Under the pieces are notes generated by a model. That model did no database searches, was not told the origin of the DNA, and saw only the letters and a list, made by a program, of their open reading frames with translations. Positions 28,001 through 40,000 of a stretch of 64,000 bases of DNA are shown one piece after another; positions within the stretch are counted from its first letter, which is position 1, and each line of letters begins with the position of its first letter. A program made the position numbers and the translations under genes. Origin of the DNA: Notospermus geniculatus (Eukaryota > Nemertea > Pilidiophora > Heteronemertea > Lineidae); assembly GCA_002633025.1 (NCBI GenBank), contig NMRB01000973.1, positions 123,044-187,043 on the forward strand, read 5' to 3'.

Positions 28001-31000
28001 AATAATAATAAATAATGATGATAATGATGATAATATTATATGATTACATCACATCACATCACATCACATCACATCATACCACATCACACCACACCACACC
28101 ACACCACACCACACTACACCACACCACACCACGCCACGCCACGTGTTTAATAAAGTAAAACTTTTTCAAAGCAATGTACAATAAACCATAGTGACAGAGT
28201 AAGAGAGGGTACACTACATAGAAATCCGCGGGCTTTTGAGACCCGTGTCAAGCCCGGGCCTGAAAAAAAAACCCTGAGACTCGGCGCGCGTCTACACTAC
28301 GAAAATCCAGAGTTAACGGAACCAGGGTGGGGGTAGGGATAGATTTTAGCGATTTGTTTCTGAATAGATGGTTGTTTTGTGCAACAGTGAGTGATAAAGT
28401 TATAACTGAAAACGGAAGTAATAGGGCATGCCCCTGAAGAACTAAAGGCGGTGAAAGTATTAGGCGTAGGCCTAGCTACAGTGACAGGCGAACGCCAACC
28501 GACTCTGCCGCCAAGCCCAAGGTGGAATGGTTGTGGTCAATGTGGATGGTAACTAAGTGGCAGAATGGGTGGTTGGTGAGAGGATGCATTGTCCACGTAT
28601 GGCCAATGCATCCTCTCACAGAGTGTTGGTGTCTTTCCCCTCTGTTTGGAATAGAGCAATCCAGTGGCCCACGAAAAAACAACCGACTGGAAGCTGTAAA
28701 ATAGGGCCTAAGGGTGTATCGGTAGGCCTAGGCCTAGGCCTAGTCCATGATGTTCTTCTCACACCATAATCTTCTTTCCCTCTTCTTTTCACCCTCTGTT
28801 TGCAATAGGCCTAGAGCAACATGCATGCATGTGGCCTACACAAAAACACACAACCGACTGGAAGCCGCACGCAGCGTAGGCCCTTGCGTCCCGAAAACAA
28901 AAGTACATGTAGGCCTACATTAAAAAACAAACAAAATCGCACTCGACGTGACCTGTTTGGCAATTTTCCCACTCTCCAACACACACACTGCACTCTCCCA
29001 CCCCAGAGGCCAACCATACGCAATGGGCATATAGATTTGTTCCAACTATGTCATCAAAATCTGAGCTGTTGAATCGCCTGACTTTTTGCATTCATTTCTG
29101 CACTGTACTTCCCGAAGCAACGTGTACATCATAAGCCGGCGGCTGAAACCCATGACGTCACGAAAACTTGTGCTGTCTACCGCCTGACACAATGCACACT
29201 TCACTGCCGTACACGACGCAGACCAGTACAGCGCTTGCAACAGGCGCTGGCATATCGTTACGTCAACAATACTTGTGCATCTCCAAAAACACCCAAATAT
29301 CTTTAAATCCAACATCGCTTCTCCACAGTATGAGTCACTATCTACATCTTTCCCAATTATCTATTGATGGACAGCCATAACAACGAGCAACTTCATCCCC
29401 TTGGTACCAAACGAACGCCTATGAGCTACAAACCTGAAAATCACCTACACTATAAAAATATCAGCAGCGATCCATAAAGGCCTTCGTCGTGTACTGCCGC
29501 CTGTCGGCGGGTTCCGGGATCATTGCGTCTAGCTGAACTTGATTGCTACGCCCGGCAATAGGGTCGCTGCTGGAGCGTCATTTTGGTTCCCGAAGCTACC
29601 GCTAGAGAGTGCTGTCAAATGGTAGCTTCGGTAACGGCCGCCATTTTGGCCGGCAGAAAACTGACGGCGCTACGTCATTGCCGCGAAAACTGGATCACAT
29701 GATCATCCACGGGTATGGATTTTTGAGTAACGGTCGATGATCATGTGATCCAGTTTTCGCGGCAATGACGTAGCGCTGTCAGTTTTCTGCCGGCCAAAAT
29801 GGCGGCCGTTACCGAAGCTACCATTTGACAGCACTCTCTAGCGGTAGCTTCGGGAACCAAAATGCTGGAGCGTACTCTTCCGTTTTATCGCGCATGCGCA
29901 CACGACACACGCCGCCTAGTCCGAACGTCTGACTCGTATTGCTATTTTTAGCCTATGCTGGACGCAATACAGAGTCAGATGATGAGTAAACGAAGAACCA
30001 GATTTTGGTTCTACGTCATCAGCATGATCAGATCACGGATTGGTCGTTCCCGTATCACGTGACCTCAGACAGTAACGATCGTGATGCTGTGCATCGGCTT
30101 TTCGCGTTTCGAGAGGAACATATTTTGTGATTTTGATAACAAATTGCGGTTTTCTTGCCAAACGAATGTTTGTCTGTCTAGAGTGAACAGTGAGCGTGAT
30201 TGCGAGTGTAGGTGGTTGAAACCTAAGCAAGTAGAATGCCTGAGAGCAGCGTTGTCAAATGATACGATTGCCGTAACTAAGTGAATATGCAAAACACGAC
30301 CTGGAGATGGACGGACGAATCAAAATAGACCCCTCGCGACACGCTTCATCTGACTCTTGTTGTGTCCGTCAGTTCTGCAAATGAGCAACAGGTGGCAGTG
30401 TTCGGACTACACGCCGCCTGTCGCGGTGTCATGAACTAGATAAAGCCCGGGTCTATTTGCGTCTACACTACGTAACAAGTGTACCGCAGGGCGGTAGCAA
30501 TATACACCCGTCGCTTTATATTCCGATACTAACTTTTGAATGGTTGGATTTACACCCCAGAAATGTACTATCAACAGATAGAAACATGGTGCCTCGTAAT
30601 CATATAAGCATGTTTTGAGTAATTTTTAACTGGTTACGTAATTGAAAACGGCGTTTTTATGTATTTTACCCCATTTTGTGTTAATTAACATAAAAAACGT
30701 CATTTCTTATTACATAACTAATGAAAACAATAAACAACATGCTTGTCTGCTTCTGATGCATCATGTTTCTATCTGTCGGTAATACATTTATGGGGTGTAA
30801 ATCCCACCGTTCAAACGTTAGCTGTACATCGGGTCCCATTCTCCTGTACAAAGCTCAGTCGTAGCGTCAGCTGACGTTCAATGATAAAGTCAGTTCCAAA
30901 AATTCAAACGGGATTTCCTCAAAACGCTCAAGGGTGCCAGAGTGGCACCCGGCGGATTCTGAATCTCTGTCATTTGGAGATATAAAAAATGTAAAAAAAT

Positions 31001-34000
31001 TGCTGTTATCCAAAATTCGACACTTTTTCGTTCTGCGTCCAGACTATGTGGCAAATATTGTGTTGCCTCTTTATTATGTGGTTTATTTGTACAGAGAAAG
31101 ATCACCACTGTGACCTTGAATGAAATGGTCCATGGACCATGTGCTCACCGGGTTGGACCTAATAGTCTAATGACAGAGGGAGGTACATATCAGTCATGAG
31201 CAATCTGGGTCAAGTAATTCCTGAGTAGGACTTTGATGATTCGGGGGCCACCTGGCGGCCATATTGGATGTCCGATCAGGCCATAACTTCACATGCACAT
31301 AAAGGTCATCTGCAGGGGGCCACATAACACATTGGAGCGCTTTGGGTCAAGTCGTTCCTGAGTTACATCACTTTGAACATTTTCGGGTTACGCCACCTGG
31401 CGGCCATATTGGATGTCCGATCGGGCCGGAACTTCACATGCACATAAAGGTCATCTGCAGGGGACCACATAGCACATTGGAGCACTTTGGGTTAAGTCAT
31501 TCCTGAGTAACAACACTTTGATGATTTTTGGGTTATGCCACCTGGTGGCCATGTTGGAAGTCAAATCAGGCCGAAATTTGACCATCCTCGCACCCAGGGT
31601 CTTCACAACCAGCTCCCCTACTCGCGCTTGGTTCAGACCCTGGCGACATCCATGCCATTTCGTTGGGGAACTAGCGGAGTGATCGACTCCGCCGAATCCA
31701 GCCAATCACAGTGAAGCTTCTATCCCGTCTTGGTCATATCCCAAATATGGTAGCTGTGAAAATTTCTCGAGTCGCTGACAAACTCGCTGAGTTTCTGATT
31801 GTTCCTGAATTAACTTCGCGTCAATATGATTCTCACGGATTATCTTGTCAACGAGGACGTACTGATGGGATCAGAACACGAAGGTATGATCCATGTCATG
31901 TGTTTGGGGCAGCTGTCATTTGGCAGCGTGCATAAATTATGGAATGAGACACAATGCTAGGAGCCTGGTATCCGGTAACTCGTAATACCAGATGTATGTG
32001 CAGACGTTGTAGCACTAGGCGTGATATTTGTCCATTACATCAAGTGGCATTTCCCCACTGCTTTGCATGGTTTGTTCGTGAATTACCAATTGGCGAGTAC
32101 ACATGAGGGAATGTCCATCTTCCCCACCGAAACGGGGTGGATGTCCTCAGGGCATTGAGGGAGGGTACGACCGTAAATGACCTGAGATTCTCAGGATGAA
32201 ATTTGACATGCATGTAAAGGTCATCTAGAGGGAGGTAAATGTCAAATTTGAGCACTCTACGTCAAGGCGTTCCCGAGCAATCGCACTTAGTTAATTATCA
32301 GGTTACGCCACCTGGCGGCCATATTGGATGTCCAATCGGGCCAAAACTTGGTATTTTTTAGAGGTACCCCTCCATTGCATGTTTACGTAAGATATGAAGT
32401 CACTTGGTGAAATAATGACAAACTGTGGCAGGTTCGTTACTTTTGTCGCACTTTGACCTCTGTGACCTTGAAAAGTAGGTCAAATCAAAAACCTGTCATA
32501 TATGTTATGTATCCTTATTAGATACACCTATGATAAAAATTTGGAGAAGATCTAGTCATTAGTTCAGGAGTTATTGCACTTTTTGTGTTTTCGGTTTCCG
32601 CCACCTAGTGGCCAAGCTGTGAGTCGAAAATGGCCGGAAATCGAACTCAACCTTACCAGTCCCCTGTTCTTACTACCATAAAAAATGAGACTGATATCTC
32701 AAGCGATTCTTGAGTTATTGCTCGGACGCACGACACACGACGCACGACGCACGACAGGGCCATAACATAATACGGCCCGTCTGCGACGGGCGTATAAAAA
32801 CCCGCATTAGACGCGAGTCTAAATTAAGCTCTCCAAAACCCCTTCGAACTCGGAGGGCTTAATAAGCCCGGACTTTTCATCCCCGGGTCTATAGCCCTTT
32901 TTACACGGTGCTGGTTCGAGGAAACCTACCTCCACCCTCCTCGGGCGGGTTCGGTTCAGGATGGATTGATCGCTTTTAATAGTTCGAGGTCGGTTCGTTC
33001 AAATGCGTGCCACCAGATGGCGTGTATCAACATTTACAGTTATCGCAAGTAAGAAATATCCCAAAAATAATAACTTAAAATCGATAAACTATGCTTCTAA
33101 CAACATGAGCCGTGCTTGAGAAATCTCGTGCGTGATTTCTTCACAGGTAACTTACAGCAATACGCCAGTGATGCCATGTATATGTAGCGTGCTCAATCCC
33201 GCATGAGGCCGGTGGAGGTCGGTTCGCTTTTACACGAGAGAATAACCAGCCTGAACCTACCTCCACCTTCCCGAGACTCACGCGGCGAACTGAACTGGCC
33301 CGAGGAAGGTGGATGTCAGTTGTTTCGCTTTTACACGGGGAAAAATAACCGAACCCTCCTCGATCTAGTCTCGATCCGGAACGCACCGGCACCGTGTAAA
33401 AAGGGCTTATGAGACCCGCGCTTTTAACAGGTTTAGACAGAAAAACACCGGGTGCGACGCGGGTTTTTATATAGTGTAAACAGGGCTAATGTGTGTTGGA
33501 CCGTTTAGAGTAAACCCTAAGTTCATTGTTGTCCGGCTACTAGGGGTTTGACTGACATACGCCCATCGAGCTTCAGATGATTTAAATGGACTTAGGGGGC
33601 CGATTTCACAAAGAGCGTTTAGCGAAATCAGCGTTTTAATACATACTTATTTAGGTTAAGCGCCTAGAAAAGCATTGTTTTGCTGCCTGTGCGGTGCTTG
33701 ATCGGCGGCATTTACCTCCATGATAATCACACGCGTTTAACATCACTGCGTTTATGTTCAGGACGACAAAGGAAAAGAGTTGAATGACTCTAAACAAGGC
33801 CTCTTGAACGTTCAAATGAATGTTAAAAAATAAATTTGAGAAAATGATAAAGTACATCAAAATTTCAAAAATCGCAAATTTTGATACATGTATTTTGAAA
33901 ACGAAAAGATATTTTTGTCAACCACCTCATCACAACAGTTGAAAAAAATAGAAATAACCATGTTGACGTTTGGACCTTTTTTAAATTGTCTGTTACATAA

Positions 34001-37000
34001 CAAAGGGAACATGCGATGCGCCAAATACATGAGATGCATGAATCTCTTTGAGTTATCTTGTTTTATCTCAGAAATATTTGAGAAACACGTGTCTATTTAT
34101 TTATTTGGAAGACTGTTCATGGTGACGATATCCAAGGAACTTATCTCTCTTTACAGGCAAGAAGAAGCGAGAAGTTCGTGGTAAGCAGCACATTTTGTAG
34201 TTGCCTTTTATTTCTCGTTGCAACACATCATTCAAGTACATCTTGCTTTTCTTTAGCCATGTTACGGTTTTGAAGGATACATTCATTTTTTTACATGAAG
34301 AAAAGATCCTAGAAGTTTTTTTATTCATCTCTTGGATTACTTCGTATTTTTGCATTTTCAGAAACCGTTGAGAGAGAAATCCGATGTAAGGAGTATTTTT
34401 TTACAAACTCGTTCTCCTCTTTCGGAACAAAATCACCCGATCATAACTACCTTTACCTGCAGCCACAAAACATACATTAAAGGTCACCCCAGAGGGCTTC
34501 ATCCACTTCTGGTTTTCTGCGTATTATACTGTAGAGCATTAATCAGGCAGCATGAAACTGAAAATCAGGCAGCATGAAACTGAAAACCGTCGTCAACCAG
34601 AAATGTAGTCGGTTTTGCTATCAGTTTGTTACATTTTTACGTGCTCACTTCTGGATAGCACATTTAAGTTGTTTGGTTTTCATGTAGAAACAACATTTTA
34701 AATTTGGCATAACACTGCCTAATTAATGCTCCAATCTTCATGCGACTTTCACTGAAATGTTTCTTACTCGAACCACGTGCCTTTCCAGAGTAAAAAATCA
34801 CGAAATGCCTTTCAAGTAACCTAAAACACATGTCCGTAATGGCGCCGTCCATAATAAGGCTTGAAATCGATATTGAGAAGGATGTACCCTGGTTTCCGTT
34901 TTTGGGTAATTTTATGGTAGTTAGACCCTTACTGGAAAATTATTCGTGTCTCCTCTTGTTAATTGAAGTCTTAGTAATTTAATGTAATATTATTATGAAA
35001 GAGAATAAAAGTTTTGAGGGCCGAAGCACAAGCATTAGTGGCCTTTAGAATAGACAGAGATATCAGAACTGCAAGATATTTTTCAAATCTTGGAAAAAAA
35101 TGTACAATTCTTAGAGTTTTTTTATTATGTAATGAAAATTAAATTCTTGGACTGTACTTTTTCAAAACACTTGAACGAAAAAAAACGGTCTTGAATAAAT
35201 TCCGCTGCTTCACGCACAACCACAATCGTGCATTCCAAGCGCCAATGACGTCACGACTTTAGAGTTATACTAAAATTGGGAATAGGTATGCGGTTTAACG
35301 ATGGCTATAAAATATGCCATATCCTTATTTCACCTTCCTAAAAATGTCGCATAGTAACCCAGTGTTCTGAAATGCGGAACTCGTATTAAAATAAGGCATT
35401 CATCAATTAGTATGCACGAAATTTAATTGGCCTTCTTCGCGCCTTCGCGTCATCGCGCCATCGAGTCATCGAGTCAAGTACAACTAGAGGGCTGACGGCC
35501 TGGATAGCTACGCTGGTCTGTCACATGATTTAACACATTCAGGGGCTGTGGTGTGTTTGTTGGTAATATGAGCATTCCGACCACAAAATTGCTTTAGAAT
35601 CCGTGACAACTCTCGAAATTCCTGTCGTCAGACCCGTAGGCCGGCCTCCAGTCAAACTGCTTCTGCCAAAATGATCGTGAATACCGTGCGGCCCAAAATT
35701 ACACGACTAGCTTAGTATAGTGGTCTCTAAGTAGGTCAATAATTCTGCATGAAATCCGGGAGATTTTTGAGGCCAGTAGGTTAGGACTATATCGTGAGTG
35801 TATTTTTATCTGGTGATTTCGTATTCAAGTCATTTCCTCATTACAAATTTTGGCGTAGTTAGGTCGTCAAGCAAGAAGTGACAGATTACGGGGTCCTGTT
35901 TGGCACTACTTTCTCGTAACGTTAAAGGCATTACTGGCTCGGAGAGAGCAAGTGTCATTTGTAAAGCTACGCTGGCTAAAGACCAGCGTAGCTAAAATCC
36001 GCGGAGTGTATTGAACGGCTGACGGTGTCCGACACTAACACGGGCCTCACTGGAAAACGTTACACCGGTGTAGCAGTAAAGAGTATCCCCCTGTAAAATG
36101 TGTCCACTTCTATTGTTGAATGACGGAATAAGCGGCATGGGTATAGAAACCAATTACCAGAGATTAGAATGTAACAATAGGATCTTTTGTTCCCAGGACA
36201 TTCTTTCCCTTCACAACTGACCAGGGGTGGTGTTCCCGAAGCCATCTTTAGTGTAACGAATCCCTTACAGCTTCGTTAGCCCATCGTAGAATACGCGACG
36301 CTGTTCCCGAAAGGCTCGTTATGGTTAACGCATTCGTTATTTTAAAGAGAGGGTCAGAGCTATCGTTTGGTCATCGTTAAAAATAAAGATATTGGAATAG
36401 CTGTGCCCGGTGTGGGTAATCAGTGCATTACGGGTATAATAGGCCTAATTATGTAATGGTACAAGTACTTTAGCCTCTCAGGGATTTCACTTATGCAATG
36501 TTGGTCTAAGCAATGCATAAAAAGATCTTGTTNAGCTAGAGTCTGTAGTATTTTTTCTCCAGTTTATTTTTAGAGACTGTAATGACATACCGTAATATCG
36601 CAGAACTTATCCCATAAAGATTCCTAAGAATTCACTCTGCCAGACGTATATCAGTATCAACTCTCCCGCCAGAACCTTATCATTTCACGCTGGTATCAAT
36701 TTCTTTAATATTAATTACATGTACTTCTATCATCAATTCATGCAGGTGTCCATGGTCTCTATTGCCCAGGTAAGTTGACGTAAAGGGTTGACCTAACAAC
36801 TGAGTAAGTTTTTACAGTCATGTTCTGCCAATGAGTTTAGAAAGGATCATATTAGTTATGATACTCATTGATCGCCACAAGTACCGGTAGACTAGTAACT
36901 GATCCTACCAACCTGCGCGCTGCAGTCGTTGTGGCTTGTTTGGTAAGACTAGTATTCGCCGCCATTTGTGGAGGAATTTAGGCAGTGATGTCACATGGAA

Positions 37001-40000
37001 ATTTTATGTAAATTGTGTAAATTTGTTCAATTCTCAATACGGCCGACGAACCGGAATGCATATAGAAGGTGACCTACATTTTGACCCAGGAAATCTACCA
37101 ATTACGAAGGGGTTGAAAATAGAAAAGGTACCAACATAATAGTTCCTATACTTACCACCGGCGCCAGCACCGGCCAGTCAGATTCACGAACGCGATAGGC
37201 ACGCCCGGTCCTAACATATGCAAAGTCCGATGTAAAATAGTTAGGACCAGGTACCAGTCTAAAGTACCGGTAGATCAAGACTAGGTGAAAATACGGTGGG
37301 CCTAATTTACAAAGGGGGCCGTGATCAAAAAGGGTGATCATCGTGTGATTACGACTTTGACGCGTGTAACTTCACTAAATGCACACTTTTCCACCATGAA
37401 TTTGACAAAGTTATACGCTTCAAAGGGCCGATTTTTTAAACGATAGTTAAGGTAAACCTCCGTTTAACCATCGGCTTTTTTCACGACAAATCGTGAATTA
37501 ACCAAAGTAAACATTTTGACTTTTAGAATGTTTGGCTATCAACGATTCATAAAATCGAGAAATTCACTTCGATTAACAAACAGTTTGCCAACTGAGGGTT
37601 AATGAAACCCGATGGTTATCTCAGCCGTCGTTCTAAAAATCGGCCCTTAGTCTAACACCCTTTTTGAATACGGCCTATAGTACGTTTAAATCATCTGGAG
37701 CTCGATGGGAAGACCCTTGGTTGTCAGACAGACCTTGGTATTGTTGGTGAAGTCTGTCTATTGAAATGCGTTTTATTGACAGGAAACTTCCAGCCAGTCC
37801 CATGCACCATGCCTGTGTTCAATTTCGAATCAAGGCCTAGTTGCATGTTCTATTTCCGATCGAGCCAAGGTTCAGCTGGTTCGAAAACAAGAGCCCTGTT
37901 TACACTACATGTACAGAAATCCCCGAGCTTTTGAGACCCGTGTCAAGCCCGGGCCTGAAAAAAAAAACCGCCTGAGACTCGGCGCGCGTCTACACTACGA
38001 AAATCTAGCTGAACTTGATTGCTACGCCCGGCGATAGGGTCGCTGCTGGAGCGTACCCTTACGTTTTACCGCGGATGCGCACAAGACACGCCGCCTGTCG
38101 CGGTGTCATGAACTAGATAAAGCCTGGGTCTATTTGCGTCTACACTACTTAAAAACCCGCATGAGACGCGGGTCTAAATTAAGCTCTCCAAAAACCCTTC
38201 GAACTCGGATGGCTTAATAAGCCCGGACTTTTCATTCCCGGGTCTATGAGACCCGCGCTTTTAACAGGTGTAGACAGAAAAAGCCCGGGTGCGACGCGGG
38301 TTTTTATGTAGTGTAAACAGCGCTAATGTGTGTTGGACCGTTTAGAGTAAACCCTAAGTTAATTGTTGTCCGGTTACTAGGGGTTTGACTGACATACGCC
38401 CATCGACCTTCAGATGATTTAAATGGACTTAGGGGGCCGATTTCACATAGAGCGTTTAGCGAAATCAGCGTTTTAATTCATACTTATCCAGGTTAAAGGC
38501 CTAGAAAGGCATTGTTTTGCTGCCTGTGCGGTGGTCGATCGGCGGCATTTACCTGCAGGATAATCACACGCGTTTATGTTCAGGCCGACAAAGGAAAAGA
38601 GTTGAATGACTCTAACCAAGGCCTCTTGAACGTTCAAATGAATGTTAAAAAATAAATTTGAAAAAAAAATGATAAAGTACATCAAAATTTCAAAAATCGC
38701 AAATTTTGATACATGTATTTTGAAAACGAAAAGATATTTTTGATAATTTTGTACGCAAAAACTCTCCCTGTCAACCACCTCATCACAACAGTTGAAAAAA
38801 AATTGGACCTTTTTAAAATTGTCTGTTACATAACAAAGGGAAAATGCAATGCGCCAAATACATGAGATGCATGGATCGCTTTGAGTTATCTTGTTTTATC
38901 TCAGAATTTGAGAAACACGTGCCTATTTATTTATTTGGAAGACTGTTCATGGTGATGATATCCAAGGAACTTATCTCTCTTTACAGGCAAGAAGAAGCGA
39001 GAAGTTCGTGGTAAGCAGCACATTTTGTAGTTGCCTTTTATTTCTCGTTGCAACACATCATTCAAGTACATCTTGCTTTTCTTTAGCCATGTTACGGTTT
39101 TGAAGGATACATTCATTTTTTTACATGAAGAAAAGATCCTAGAAGTTTTTTTATTCATCTCTTGGATTACTTCGTATTTTTGCATTTTCAGAAACCGTTG
39201 AGAGAGAAATCCGATGTAAGGAGTATTTTTTTACAAACTCGTTCTCCTCTTTCGGAACAAAATCACCCGATCATAACTACCTTTACCTGCAGCCACAAAA
39301 CATACATTAAAGGTCACCCCAGAGGGCTTCATCCACTTCTGGTTTTCTGCGTATTATACTGTAGAGCATTAATCAGGCAGCATGAAACTGAAAATCAGGC
39401 AGCATGAAACTGAAAACCGTCGTCAACCAGAAATGTAGTCGGTTTTGCTATCAGTTTGTTACATTTTTACGTGCTCACTTCTGGATAGCACATTTAAGCT
39501 CATCAACATTTTACCTCATGGCCTCGACAGCCATGGATACCAAGTTGTTTGGTTTTCATGTAGAAACAACATTTTAAATTTGGCATAACACTGCCTAATT
39601 AATGCTCCAATCTTCATGCGACTTTCACTGAAATGTTTCTTACTCGAACCACGTGCCTTTCCAGAGTAAAAAATCATGAAATGCCTTTCAAGTAACCTAA
39701 ATCACATGTCCATAATGGCGCCGTCCATAATAAGGCTTGAAATCGATATTGAGAAGGATGTACCCTGGTTTCCCTTTTTGGGTAATTTTATTGTAGTTAG
39801 GCCCTTACTGGAAAATTATTCGTGTCTCCTCTTGTTAAATTAAGTCTTAGTAATTTAATGTACAACTGTAATATTATTATGAAAGAGAATAAAAGTATCG
39901 GGGGCCGAAGCACAAGCATTAGTGGCCTTTAGAATAGACAGAGATATCAGAACTGCAGGCGGATTCATGTGTCTGTACAATAGGAAATTTAAGTCTTAGT

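Larger units (their letters stand above)
28206..33487. mobile_element. mosaic: TIR element eta copy 1 carrying later insertions
   Basis: The ends GGGTACACTACAT (28206) and GTGTAAACAGGGC (33487, then TAA) and scattered internal pieces match the 433-bp sister element at 37892-38324. Between the pieces lie insertions at 29579-29864, 29917-30409, 30474-32795 and 32893-33407. The first, third and fourth are absent from the sister copy at the exact joints, and the second is shown by its 9-bp duplication and sister sequence. A further 1.2 kb (28309-29528) is also absent from the sister. Confidence 0.7.
33488..35068 (+). repeat. intragenic duplication, copy 1 (carries exons 5 and 6)
   Basis: Nearly identical to 38325-39957. 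Differences include a 43-bp stretch present only in copy 2 (about 39500-39542) and a short indel near 33915. The duplication brought a complete pair of micro-exons with their splice sites. Its left boundary coincides with the eta TIR element. Confidence 0.85.
38325..39957 (+). repeat. intragenic duplication, copy 2 (carries exons 8 and 9)
   Basis: Sister of 33488-35068, with near-identity through both exons and about 1 kb of following intron. Homology stops at ATCAGAACTGCA in both. Confidence 0.85.

Noticed and set aside
34101-34355. 84-codon minus-strand ORF, nearly identical to one at 38931-39185
   Set aside because: The conservation is explained by the recent intragenic duplication. The frames run antisense across micro-exons and have no codon-level signal of their own.
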